Shown in pieces: positions 1-7,166 of a stretch of DNA of 16,151 nt; the stretch's first letter is position 1, and each line of letters begins with the position of its first letter. The stretch is from JANYBV01 sp043763155 (lineage in GTDB: Bacteria > Pseudomonadota > Alphaproteobacteria > Rickettsiales > SXRF01). Both the position numbers and the translations under genes were made by a program. The notes under the pieces are model-generated. The model made no database searches and had not been told where the DNA came from. It worked only from the letters and a program-made list of their open reading frames with translations. The stretch spans positions 1-16,151 of the forward strand of contig JAYULW010000018.1 of assembly GCA_043763155.1 (NCBI GenBank). Reading direction: 5' to 3'.

Positions 1-630
1 GCCCAGCTTGACTATACCACCATCACCGCGCCCATGGATGGCCGCGTAGGCATCAAGCGCATTGACGCGGGTAACATTATCCAGCCCTCCGACCCTGAAG
101 GCCTTGTGGAAATCACGCAGATGGAAAAAGTGGCCGTGCTGTTCAACGTGCCCGAAACCAACATGCAGGCCGTTGCCCGCAGCATCGCCGCCAAACAGCC
201 CATTCGCGTCACCGCCCACGATATGGCAACCGATGCAATCATCGCCGAAGGCACGCTGGAACTGGCCGACAATCAGGTCAACACCGGAACCGGAAACATG
301 CGCATGAAAGCCCTATTCGACAACCAGCACCGCATCCTCTGGCCCGGTGCCATGGTGGGTGTGCAGCTTACGCTTGGCACCATGAATGATGCGCTGGTCG
401 TGCCGGTTGCAGCCCTTGTGCGCCGTGGCGAGCAGCATTTTGTCTATAAGGTGGATACTGCGCAAAAGCAGGTGTCGCTCTATCCCGTCAATGTGCGCCT
501 GACGCAAGGCGACGACGCGGTGATCGCCGACGGCCTGAAACCCGGCGACCAGCTGGCCATTGATACGGTGGCCGCGCAATCATCGGCAAAACGCGTCGCC
601 GCGCTAAGCAACATCGCGCCCGCACGCTGA
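1..630 (+). CDS. RND efflux periplasmic adaptor (membrane fusion) protein, C-terminal part
   Basis: The gene enters from the left edge with no start; the frame is open from base 1 and ends at TGA 628-630, giving about 209 residues. The first visible residues (YTTITAPMDGRVG) are the conserved end of the lipoyl/hairpin region of MdtA/MexA/AcrA-type adaptors. The beta-barrel part follows (GLVEITQMEKVAVLFNVPE), then the membrane-proximal domain with the typical VVPVAALVRRGEQHFVYKV and GLKPGDQLAID segments. Such proteins link an inner-membrane RND pump to an outer-membrane channel, and most have about 370-420 residues, so roughly half is missing. The pump gene is normally next to the adaptor, but here the 3' neighbour is a convergent outer-membrane protein gene, so the pump is either upstream or elsewhere. 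The substrate cannot be inferred. The family call is firm; the closest match in style is MdtA. Confidence 0.9.
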   Translation, partial: AQLDYTTITAPMDGRVGIKRIDAGNIIQPSDPEGLVEITQMEKVAVLFNVPETNMQAVARSIAAKQPIRVTAHDMATDAIIAEGTLELADNQVNTGTGNMRMKALFDNQHRILWPGAMVGVQLTLGTMNDALVVPVAALVRRGEQHFVYKVDTAQKQVSLYPVNVRLTQGDDAVIADGLKPGDQLAIDTVAAQSSAKRVAALSNIAPAR

Positions 631-646
631 CACAAAATAATAGATT

Positions 647-1471
647 TTAGAAGAGTACGCGAAACGCTGCGCCCGTTTGCAGGCGCGTGTTTGCAGGCTC
701 CACAAGGAAGCCCGGCGTGCTGCCGCCCGCATCAAATTTCAGGTTGGAGTCCTTGATGTCCCAGTAGCGGAAATAGGGGCCAACCTGCCAGCTATACCCG
801 TCGCGCTTTTGCCCCACCATCAGTTCGCCGCGCGCGCCATAGCCTTTTTTCTGCGTGTTGGTGATGTTGTTTTCCGTCGGGTCGAAATTGCGCAGGCGCG
901 AATTCACGCGGCCATAAATCAGCGTATCGAACTCCATGTTCGGCCAGAAGGTAATGCCGCCATGGGTGAACTCCCAGTTTGCGCCAATCGGGAGGTAAGC
1001 CTGCATGATGCGGCGGTCATACCCAAAGAAACCGGTATTGGTGATCTGGTTTTTGGAATTGTCGTAGAAATACCGCCCGCCAATGCCGAAATACGGCACA
1101 ATAGCCTGCACGCCGCCAATATCGGGAATGGGAATGCTGACACCGGTAATCAGGCGCAATTCGCCTTCATACTGCGGAATACCGTTGATAATGCCGCTGA
1201 CCGACTTGTAATTGTCTTTGCCATACGCCATGCGCGACTGCACGCTGGTGAAATAGCCGTTGGACGAATGAATGTAATCTGCCGTGAAGCCCCCGAAGCG
1301 AGCATGCTCGCTCAGGCCCACGATATGTTCCTTGTAATTGTCCTGATAGCCGTCAATCCCCAGCTTATACTGGTTCTCGGCCATGGCGGGCGAGGCGCCG
1401 AAAAACGCGCAAATCCCTGCCAGTAAGCTGGCGAGCCGTAATCCCGTCAAATATGTCATGCTGCGTTTCAC
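647..1471 (-). CDS. Outer-membrane beta-barrel protein, uncharacterised
   Basis: The product has 274 residues. It starts with a Sec signal peptide: basic MKRS, hydrophobic LASLLAGICAFFG, and a likely cleavage after SPAMA before ENQYK. The mature part is rich in alternating aromatic and polar strands with Gly/Asn/Tyr turns (for example VPYFGIGGRYFYDN and SWQVGPYFRYWDI). It ends in a terminal phenylalanine (FRVLF), the usual C-terminal signal for BAM-assembled barrels. I infer an outer-membrane barrel of roughly 10-12 strands; I do not recognise the specific family. The chosen start is GTG at 1469-1471. An ATG four codons later (1457-1459) also leaves a complete signal peptide, and neither has a clear Shine-Dalgarno, so the start is uncertain. 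The stop lies 16 bp from the end of the convergent efflux adaptor gene. The gene stands alone on its strand, beyond the rpmA terminator. Confidence 0.75.
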   Translation of the reverse strand: MKRSMTYLTGLRLASLLAGICAFFGASPAMAENQYKLGIDGYQDNYKEHIVGLSEHARFGGFTADYIHSSNGYFTSVQSRMAYGKDNYKSVSGIINGIPQYEGELRLITGVSIPIPDIGGVQAIVPYFGIGGRYFYDNSKNQITNTGFFGYDRRIMQAYLPIGANWEFTHGGITFWPNMEFDTLIYGRVNSRLRNFDPTENNITNTQKKGYGARGELMVGQKRDGYSWQVGPYFRYWDIKDSNLKFDAGGSTPGFLVEPANTRLQTGAAFRVLF

Positions 1472-1594
1472 ACCAAACCCAAATCACTAAAACCTAGACA
1501 AAGCCTTATCGGAAAAAAATTAAAAATTCCTTTACGCTCCGCATTTCCTGCATGGATTACCCGCAACTTAAACTATGTGTTGCGCCTAAAACGC

Positions 1595-1622
1595 AAAATG
1601 GCCGCCCAGAGGCAGCCATTTT
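1595..1622 (-). terminator. Intrinsic terminator of the rplU-rpmA operon
   Basis: An 8-bp perfect outer stem (AAAATGGC 1595-1602 with GCCATTTT 1615-1622) continues into GCC/GGC around a CAGA loop. Read on the minus strand, the stem is followed by TTTT-GCG-TTTT. It begins 17 bases past the rpmA stop codon, the expected place for a rho-independent terminator. The A/T flanks make it roughly symmetrical, but no plus-strand gene ends here. Confidence 0.75.
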
Positions 1623-1638
1623 GGAATATCGAGCCGTA

Positions 1639-1899
1639 TTAAGCGGCAGCAGCTACAACCGAAACGAAGGTCTTGCCGTTGGCGCGTTCGCGGAATTCTA
1701 CAACACCTTCAACCGTTGCGAAGATGGTGTGGTCGAGGCCGATGCCCACGCCGGAACCCGGATGGAACTTCGTGCCGCGCTGGCGGATGATGATGTTGCC
1801 GGAAATGGCTTTCTGGCCACCGAAGATCTTCACGCCGAGGCGGCGGCCTGCGGTATCGCGACCGTTGCGGGATGAACCACCTGCTTTTTTATGTGCCAT
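1639..1899 (-). CDS. rpmA: 50S ribosomal protein L27
   Basis: The product has 86 residues and is a full-length L27. It has the N-terminal MAHKKAGGSSRNGRDT, the GRRLGVK segment, the conserved IIRQRGTKFHPG and the GLDHTIFA motif. L27 sits near the peptidyl-transferase centre of the large subunit, and its N-terminal tail reaches toward the P-site tRNA. The tail starts directly with MAHKKA; there is no cleavable Firmicutes-type extension. The start ATG (1897-1899) is preceded by AAGGAG, which overlaps the TAA of rplU 11 bases upstream, so the two are co-transcribed and probably translationally coupled. The Ala-rich end (VVAAAA) is common among alphaproteobacteria. The identity is certain. Confidence 0.98.
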   Translation of the reverse strand: MAHKKAGGSSRNGRDTAGRRLGVKIFGGQKAISGNIIIRQRGTKFHPGSGVGIGLDHTIFATVEGVVEFRERANGKTFVSVVAAAA

Positions 1900-1910
1900 G
1901 AGTGTGCTCC

Positions 1911-2207
1911 TTACGCGGTAATGTCGGTGATTTTGATTTCGGTCAAATACTGGCGATGACCCTTCTTGCGGCGATAGTTGTGACGACGCTTCTTTTTGAA
2001 GATGATCACCTTCTCGTCGCGGAACTGACGAACGATTTCGGCCACTACCTTAGCGCCCTTGAGCGCTGAAGCGAGCTTCGAATCCACCATCAGGATATCG
2101 CTGATTTCTACTTTGTCACCCTGAGCACCGTCGAGCTTTTCCACGGCGATCGTATCGCCATTGGTGACTTTGTACTGCTTTCCGCCGGTACGAATTACTG
2201 CAAACAT
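1911..2207 (-). CDS. rplU: 50S ribosomal protein L21
   Basis: The product has 98 residues. It starts MFAVIRTGGKQYKV, the canonical L21 N-terminus, and contains the basic FKKKRRHNYRRKKGHRQ segment that binds 23S rRNA, followed by LTEIKITDI. The open frame extends 21 codons further upstream to an ATG at 2270. I chose the ATG at 2205-2207 because homologues start there and because AGGAAA lies at the right distance before it. The gene is first in a two-gene operon with rpmA. A near-consensus promoter lies about 80 bases upstream, giving a leader of roughly 75 nucleotides with a possible hairpin. The usual third partner, an Obg-type GTPase, does not follow; the operon is closed by a terminator after rpmA. 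Confidence 0.98.
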   Translation of the reverse strand: MFAVIRTGGKQYKVTNGDTIAVEKLDGAQGDKVEISDILMVDSKLASALKGAKVVAEIVRQFRDEKVIIFKKKRRHNYRRKKGHRQYLTEIKITDITA

Positions 2208-2238
2208 GTTGTTTCCTATGCGCAAATTCTTTTCTAAG

Positions 2239-2277
2239 TTTCTGATATGTAAGGGGATTCCCTGCAACATTCAGAAA
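2239..2277 (-). promoter_or_regulatory. Possible structured 5' leader hairpin of rplU
   Basis: Within the predicted rplU leader, TTTCTGA (2239-2245) and TCAGAAA (2271-2277) form a 7-bp outer stem. The loop contains GGG-ATT-CCC (2254-2262), which can fold as a second small stem. Ribosomal protein operons are often controlled by leader RNAs that mimic rRNA. L21 leaders are known in some bacteria, but I cannot match this one to a known family. The structure is seen in the sequence; the regulatory role is inference. Confidence 0.3.
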
Positions 2278-2287
2278 AAGGATGGTG

Positions 2288-2316
2288 AATCTAGTAGATA
2301 GAAAACCTCTTGTCAA
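2288..2316 (-). promoter_or_regulatory. Housekeeping promoter of rplU-rpmA
   Basis: On the minus strand there is a perfect -35 TTGACA (2311-2316), a 17-base spacer and a -10 TAGATT (2288-2293). Transcription would start near 2281, about 75 bases before the rplU start codon. A near-consensus sigma-70-type promoter is expected for a ribosomal protein operon. Confidence 0.7.
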
Positions 2317-2622
2317 CAGCTTCTATGGCCGAATTTAGGGGTTTATGCACAGGGCCCCCGGTCAACGCTATTTAGGTCCCAAAAAATAAAGGGAATAACG
2401 CTCTTATCATCGTTAATTTAAGTGCGTATTGCAACGCGGTAAAGCCGGGTCGCTAGAAATAAATGGTAAAAAACAAAATGATAAAAAAGATTTCCCTTTA
2501 TGTGAAGTTTGTGGTTATTAACCAAATCTTCGCCATATCATCACCGTTAATTAATAAAATTACGTAAATATAGTAGATGCTTAAGCTGCCCTTTCGCTAA
2601 GGGCTAATAACGAAACAGCTGT
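2317..2622. other. AT-rich intergenic region between rplU promoter and sensor kinase gene
   Basis: About 300 bases separate the divergent rplU and kinase genes, and no ORF is supported. It holds several TTAA half-sites: TTAATTTAAG at 2413, TTAACCAA at 2518 and TTAATTAATAA at about 2547. Directly before the kinase is a small hairpin (GCCCTT 2588-2593, AAGGGC 2599-2604). The TTAACCAA half-site could be part of a CtrA-type site, but the second half is degenerate. A TTATGCACA sequence (2343-2351) matches a single DnaA-box consensus, which means little alone. No convincing sigma-70 promoter for the kinase was found. Confidence 0.4.
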
Positions 2623-4344
2623 ATGTCCATTATCCAACCCGTGCAAGGCCGCTCCAGCTCTCCTCGCGTCAGGAACCTCATTGGTTTCTCCGCGATGATC
2701 ATGCTGGTCTTCTGCCTGATCGTGGCCTTCCAGGGTTCGCGCGCCTACCATCAGGCCCTGAACGAAGGCCAGGAAAAAGCCGGAAGCCTCGCCCACATCC
2801 TGTCAGACCACGCCGAGCTTACGTTCCTGGGCGTTGACCTTTCGCTGCGCCGCGCCATCGAGCGCCAGTATTTCAATTCCCTCTTCGGCAACAACCTGCC
2901 CGAATACACCGAGCAGAATTTCAAAGTATGGCTGAACGAAACCCCGCAGATTGTGGCCCTCGCGCTGATTGACGAAACCGGATCGGTCGCCGTTGCCGCC
3001 CACAAAAAGAATTACGACCACTGGCTCGACTACCATAAAACACTTGTGGGCCAGAAGCTGTTCGAACACATGCGCGAAGCCGACGACACCTTCGTCTTCA
3101 TCGGCAAGCACTACACCGAAGAACACACGCCGCTCATCATCATGAGCCGCCGCTATAATAAGCTAAATGGTGAGTTCGGCGGCATCGTGGTGGCCGCAAT
3201 CAACCCTGAATACTTCACCGGCTTTTACAGCTCTATCGCATCGGGCAACCTGAAATTCATGTCGCTCATGCTGCCCGACGGCACCGTGCTTGCCTCCGGC
3301 CCCGCCGAAAGTGAAGAAAACGAACAGCTCTCCCGCAGCTGGCTTTCCAACGTGCCCAAGCCCGCCGAATCGGTCAAAACCGAAACCATCACCGACGGCC
3401 CGCGCCTCAAAATCCTCGCCATCAAAAGCCTCAAGAACATGCCCATCGCCGTCTCCATCGTCCTCGACGAAAGCGATTTCTTAAGCACATGGCGCGCCTC
3501 GCGCATGAAAGATATTGGCTTCCTTGCGCTCTTCACCATCTTCGGCTCGGTGCTTTCGTTCTTCGCTGTCGCCATGGCCAAACAGATCGTGCGCGTCGAA
3601 AAATCCGAAGGTGCCGCAATCCTTGCATCACAGGCAAAATCTGAATTCCTCGCCAACATGAGCCATGAATTGCGCACGCCGCTAAACGCCATCATCGGCT
3701 TCTCCGAAATGATCAACTCCGGCTATTTCGGCCCGCTCAACTCCAAGCAAAAAGAACGTATCCACGACATCAATCTCTGCGGCAGCCACCTTTTGCAGCT
3801 CATCAGCGACATTCTCGAATTCTCCAAAGGTGACGCAGGCAAGCTCGAACTCATCGAGGAAAAGGTTGATATGGCCGAAATCCTGAATGAGTCGGTGCGC
3901 ATCATGAGCGGCAAAATCAAGATGAAAGGCATCCATATTGTGGTTGCCATCGAGCCGAACATCCCCGGCCTGTGGGGCGACAAACGCAAAATCCGCCAGG
4001 TCCTCATCAACCTGCTGTCCAACGCCGTGAAATTCACCCCCGACAACGGCACCATTACGCTGGCCGTGCGCATGGACCAGCATGACAACATGAACCTGAT
4101 CGTGGCCGACACCGGCATCGGCATCGCCGAAAGCGACATCTCCAAGGCGCTGTCCGTATTCGGGCAGGTGCACCGCTCCAAGAGCCACGAAGGCACCGGC
4201 CTGGGCCTGCCGCTCTGTAAGATGTATGCCGAACTCCACGACGGCAAGCTGCTGCTGACCAGCAAAGTCGGCGAAGGCACGACAGTGCGTGTTATCTTCC
4301 CGCACCAGCGGATGATTCCAACCAAAAAAGAGATTGCTGGCTAA
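2623..4344 (+). CDS. Membrane-bound sensor histidine kinase with extracytoplasmic sensor, PdhS/PleC-like core
   Basis: The product has 573 residues. A first membrane segment (about 18-38) and a second (about 298-319) enclose some 260 periplasmic residues. That part (LSLRRAIERQYF..., VALALIDETGSVAV, GGIVVAAINPEYF, LMLPDGTVLAS) resembles the double-Cache sensor fold. The cytoplasmic part has the H-box FLANMSHELRTPLNAIIGF with the phospho-acceptor His348, followed by YFGPLNSKQKERIHDINLCG and LLQLISDILEFSK. This style is typical of the alphaproteobacterial PdhS/PleC/DivJ kinases. The ATPase has N-box NLLSNAVKF (Asn467), G1 DTGIGI (about 496) and G2 GTGLGLPL (about 524), all intact. There is no receiver domain and no response regulator gene nearby, so it is an orphan kinase. 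The ATG at 2623 lacks a strong Shine-Dalgarno; the next in-frame ATG would cut the first membrane helix. The ligand and partner are unknown. Confidence 0.92.
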   Translation: MSIIQPVQGRSSSPRVRNLIGFSAMIMLVFCLIVAFQGSRAYHQALNEGQEKAGSLAHILSDHAELTFLGVDLSLRRAIERQYFNSLFGNNLPEYTEQNFKVWLNETPQIVALALIDETGSVAVAAHKKNYDHWLDYHKTLVGQKLFEHMREADDTFVFIGKHYTEEHTPLIIMSRRYNKLNGEFGGIVVAAINPEYFTGFYSSIASGNLKFMSLMLPDGTVLASGPAESEENEQLSRSWLSNVPKPAESVKTETITDGPRLKILAIKSLKNMPIAVSIVLDESDFLSTWRASRMKDIGFLALFTIFGSVLSFFAVAMAKQIVRVEKSEGAAILASQAKSEFLANMSHELRTPLNAIIGFSEMINSGYFGPLNSKQKERIHDINLCGSHLLQLISDILEFSKGDAGKLELIEEKVDMAEILNESVRIMSGKIKMKGIHIVVAIEPNIPGLWGDKRKIRQVLINLLSNAVKFTPDNGTITLAVRMDQHDNMNLIVADTGIGIAESDISKALSVFGQVHRSKSHEGTGLGLPLCKMYAELHDGKLLLTSKVGEGTTVRVIFPHQRMIPTKKEIAG

Positions 4345-4388
4345 TACTGCCACGCCAAAGTTTAGCGTGCCAAATTTAGCGGGCCACA

Positions 4389-5132
4389 TTAACGCGTAGG
4401 CGTAACGCCCATGCTCTGGTCCATCGCCGGAAGCTTGGACACCCATGAGCCCATCTGCGCCTGCTGGCCCACCTGCGGCACAGACATCGCGCCCAGGCTC
4501 ACATCGGGATTGCCGTTAAACACCATTGGCGCATCTTCGTCCATGCCACCGCTGTAAGGGCGGCGGGGAGGGCGGGGCGTTTTCAGCATTTCCGACAGCA
4601 GCATCAACCCGCCGCCGACAGCGCCCGTTACCAGCACAGCCGTGCCAGCACCTTTAGCGAACTTCGCGCTGCGCGTTGCTGCCCGGCTAAGGAAGCCCGG
4701 AGCCTTTTCAGCAGCCGCAACAACCGTAGAGGCCCCTGCAGGCAAATGCACGCCAGCCGTAGGCGCTGCCGCAGTCGGCAAACGCGGTGCGGCAGGTGGT
4801 GTTGCATGCGGTGCAGCTGCTGCCGTAACACGCGCAGGCAAGGGAGTATGATGCACGCCGGGAAGACCCCCGGTCGAAGCCAGCAAATGCGGGCTGCGGT
4901 TCAGTGTTTCCTGTATGGCGATGCGTTCAGGCGCGCGGGCCACCACTTTTGCATGGTCCCAACCCTTCTGGATGGTATCGAGCTTCACCTTGCCCGTATC
5001 GGGGTGAATGGTGTGGGTTGTCACCGTGCCATCGTAATGCATCTGCACATTATGCCCGTCGAGCTTCAGGTCGGTGGGCGATTTCCATGCTTGCGCGTTG
5101 CGTTTGATAAGGCCGGGGCGCTTGGTTTCCAC
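4389..5132 (-). CDS. Hypothetical low-complexity protein with one membrane segment; possibly the 3' part of the upstream ORF
   Basis: The ORF encodes 247 residues from a GTG at 5130-5132. I do not recognise a family. A short N-terminal part (residues 1-75, with LDGHNVQMHYDGTVTTHTIHPDTGKVKLD, likely beta strands) is followed by an Ala/Pro/Thr-rich linker (about 95-140). Then come one hydrophobic segment (about 161-181, AVLVTGAVGGGLMLL) and a polar Gly/Met/Gln-rich tail. The start lies six bases after the TAA of the next ORF and in the same frame; only TAA-GGC-GCG separates them. There is no strong Shine-Dalgarno of its own (AAGGC overlaps the stop). It is therefore either a translationally coupled second gene or the back half of a roughly 600-residue protein broken by a nonsense mutation. 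Composition and codon use match the upstream ORF. A long plus-strand antisense frame also covers this region but reads as Arg/Cys/His-rich noise. Confidence 0.6.
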   Translation of the reverse strand: METKRPGLIKRNAQAWKSPTDLKLDGHNVQMHYDGTVTTHTIHPDTGKVKLDTIQKGWDHAKVVARAPERIAIQETLNRSPHLLASTGGLPGVHHTPLPARVTAAAAPHATPPAAPRLPTAAAPTAGVHLPAGASTVVAAAEKAPGFLSRAATRSAKFAKGAGTAVLVTGAVGGGLMLLSEMLKTPRPPRRPYSGGMDEDAPMVFNGNPDVSLGAMSVPQVGQQAQMGSWVSKLPAMDQSMGVTPTR

Positions 5133-5138
5133 CGCGCC

Positions 5139-6200
5139 TTACACATGGGTCTGCAATTCGGGGTGCGCATGTTCGTTCAGGGTGACGTAATCTGCGCGTG
5201 CCTTTTGTTCTACGGGCGAAAGCTGGTGGAACGGCGTATCGGCATGCTTTGCCACGCGTGCTTCCAGCTGGTGCAGGTGGTCGAGCTTCTCAGGCGTTGC
5301 CGCAAGCGCTGTGGCGCGTGCCTGGTCGCGGGTGGTAATTTCGGTGAGCTTGGCCGCATCGCCGCCGGAAGCGCGTGTCAGTACGTCTTTTCGCTCTGCC
5401 AGATGCTCGATCAGGCTGCCGCGGTTGCCCTGCAGGCGGTCTTGCAAATAGGCGCGGCCCGGATCGGGAACCGTGCCATTGCCCATGCCGTGCAGCACCT
5501 GCGCATGTTCATGCACAAGGCCGGAAACTTTCGCCGGGTCAATACGGGCGTTCGGGTTGGCGGTAAAATGCGCGTCCAGCGTGGATTTTACATGTGCATG
5601 CGCATCGTCAATGGTGGCATGCGGGATTTCGGTGCCGAAACGGTTATGGAACTTTACCTGTTCGCGCTGCGTGTCCAGCCATTTGGCGTGGTTGCCTGCT
5701 TCCACATGCCCGATCAGCATGCTCGGAGGCTCAACAGGAACAACAGGAACAACGGGTACAGCAGGTGCTGCAACCGGGGGAATGATGGGGGCAGGCGGCA
5801 CAATAACATGCGCAGGCGGCACAACAACCGCTGGCGCATGCACCGATGTGCCAACAGGCGTCTGCCCGGTAAATTGCTGCGCCAGATGCGGATGGTCGTT
5901 ACCCAGCATGTTGGTGTTGGCATGCGTGTCGTGATGCTGCGTCAAATCCTGCGTATACTGGCGCACAATGCGGTCTTTCGCGTCAAAACCCGTGCCGGTA
6001 TAGGCCGAGAGCTGCTCTGCGGGAATGCTTTTATCGAGGCGCGCCTTGTTCAGGTAATCATGCGTGCCACCAATATCGCGCTCAACGGCTGCGCGCACAT
6101 CAGGATGCACAAGCTTCGGACTGGTGGGGTTTGCGCGGCGCGCTTCCTGGTCCATATTGTCCATAATCGAATGAACGCCGTATGTATCTTTGTCAGCCAT
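5139..6200 (-). CDS. Hypothetical protein with Pro/Val-rich linker; possibly the 5' part of an interrupted gene
   Basis: The ORF encodes 353 residues, and no known family is recognised. Residues 1-115 are polar and His/Asp-rich (MADKDTYGVHSIMDNMDQEA onward) and probably helical. Residues about 121-160 form a Pro/Val linker (PPAPIIPP, VPVVPVVPVEPP) encoded by short DNA repeats at about 5730-5830. Residues 165-353 are helical and charged, ending QLSPVEQKARADYVTLNEHA and then PELQTHV. No signal peptide is seen. The start ATG (6198-6200) is supported by GGGGA about ten bases upstream and a candidate extended -10 at 6231. The frame continues past its TAA (5139-5141) straight into the 4389-5132 ORF. 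The Pro linkers and the lack of homology would fit a surface, secreted or scaffold protein, but that is only inference. Confidence 0.65.
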   Translation of the reverse strand: MADKDTYGVHSIMDNMDQEARRANPTSPKLVHPDVRAAVERDIGGTHDYLNKARLDKSIPAEQLSAYTGTGFDAKDRIVRQYTQDLTQHHDTHANTNMLGNDHPHLAQQFTGQTPVGTSVHAPAVVVPPAHVIVPPAPIIPPVAAPAVPVVPVVPVEPPSMLIGHVEAGNHAKWLDTQREQVKFHNRFGTEIPHATIDDAHAHVKSTLDAHFTANPNARIDPAKVSGLVHEHAQVLHGMGNGTVPDPGRAYLQDRLQGNRGSLIEHLAERKDVLTRASGGDAAKLTEITTRDQARATALAATPEKLDHLHQLEARVAKHADTPFHQLSPVEQKARADYVTLNEHAHPELQTHV

Positions 6201-6230
6201 GGCCGTATCCCCTGTAAACGCTATCTGTGC

Positions 6231-6239
6231 AGTATAGCA
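6231..6239 (-). promoter_or_regulatory. Candidate extended -10 promoter for the hypothetical gene pair
   Basis: On the minus strand TGC-TATACT fits an extended -10 (TGn-TATAAT). It would start transcription about 25 bases before the ATG at 6200. There is no good -35 at the right distance, so the call is weak. Confidence 0.35.
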
Positions 6240-6365
6240 TTCTATAGCAAGCTGTTTATGAAGAATTTGTGAAGGAACCCGCAGCCGCCTATATGGCTAA
6301 CAGTGCTAAAAATAAGGAAAAACCTATAGGGAAGAGGCTGCCAAAAGGTTAACGCCACCCGAAAA

Positions 6366-7166
6366 TTACAGCCCCAGCACGTCCTTCATGCTGTACAGCC
6401 CCGGTTTTTGCCCTGCCGCCCAGAGTGCCGCATGCAGCGCGCCATTGGCATAAATCACCCGGTTAAAGCCCTCATGCTTCAGCGTCACCACTTCACCCGG
6501 CCCTGCAAACATGACATCATGCACACCCACAATATCGCCGCCGCGCACGACCGAAAACCCGATATCGCCGCTTTTGCGCTCGCCGGTAATGCCGTCGCGC
6601 GCCACCACTTTTTTCTCAGCGAATGAAACGCCCCGCCCCTTGGCCGCAGCCTCGCCCAGCATCAGCGCCGTGCCCGAAGGCGCGTCTTTTTTGTGCTTGT
6701 GGTGTGCTTCAAAAATTTCGATGTCATACGCATCGCCCAAAAGCTTTGCCGCCTGTTCCACAAGGTTTTGCAGCACATTCACACCCAGCGAAAAATTCCC
6801 CGACTGCACAATTTTTGCGCTTTTAGCATAGGTAGCAAGCTCCTTGAGCTGCGCATCCGTAAAACCCGTAGTGCCCACAATATGCACTCCGCCTTTAGCG
6901 GCCATGGCTTTAGCGTTGGCAAGGGTCGCTTCCGGCGCCGTAAAATCAATCACCGCATCCACCGCGCCCGTAAACGACGCAACATCCGAAGTTACAAACA
7001 AATGCTTGCAACCCACCGTGGCCAGAAGTGCCGCCACCGCATTATCATCAAAGCCGGGACGCTCACTGCCCGCCGCAACTGTCACGCCCGCGCGGGCCGC
7101 GCCCGCTTCAACAAGCGTCAGGCCCATACGCCCGGAACATCCGGCTATGCCCAGTTTCAGCGTCAT
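6366..7166 (-). CDS. dapB: 4-hydroxy-tetrahydrodipicolinate reductase
   Basis: The product has 266 residues, the usual length for DapB. It catalyses the NAD(P)H-dependent reduction of hydroxy-tetrahydrodipicolinate in the cytoplasmic diaminopimelate pathway, which feeds lysine and peptidoglycan synthesis. It has an N-terminal Rossmann motif (GIAGCSGRMG, about 6-15), VIDFTAPEA (about 72-80), HIVGTTGF (about 95-102), the NFSLGVN segment (about 124-130), and the signature EAHHKHKKDAPSGTA (about 153-167) with catalytic His155 and Lys159/160. IGFSVVRGGDIVGVHDVMF follows near the C-terminus. Its ATG overlaps the TGA of dnaJ as ATGA (7163-7166), so it is probably read from the dnaJ message by translational coupling. 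No own promoter is visible and no clear terminator follows; the next 165 bases show only weak stems. The identity is secure. Confidence 0.97.
   Translation of the reverse strand: MTLKLGIAGCSGRMGLTLVEAGAARAGVTVAAGSERPGFDDNAVAALLATVGCKHLFVTSDVASFTGAVDAVIDFTAPEATLANAKAMAAKGGVHIVGTTGFTDAQLKELATYAKSAKIVQSGNFSLGVNVLQNLVEQAAKLLGDAYDIEIFEAHHKHKKDAPSGTALMLGEAAAKGRGVSFAEKKVVARDGITGERKSGDIGFSVVRGGDIVGVHDVMFAGPGEVVTLKHEGFNRVIYANGALHAALWAAGQKPGLYSMKDVLGL

Noticed and set aside
4351..4381. Repeated CCAAA(G)TTTAGCG between the kinase and the hypothetical gene, with a CACGC/GCGTG stem
   Set aside because: The stem is short with a loose loop and no T-tract; not enough to call a terminator.
4746..6272. 508-codon plus-strand open frame crossing both hypothetical minus-strand ORFs
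   Set aside because: Its product is a Cys/Arg/His/Met-rich noise-like chain, while the minus strand has a ribosome site, domain-like structure and natural composition. I considered it because it spans the TAA between the two ORFs, but kept the minus strand.
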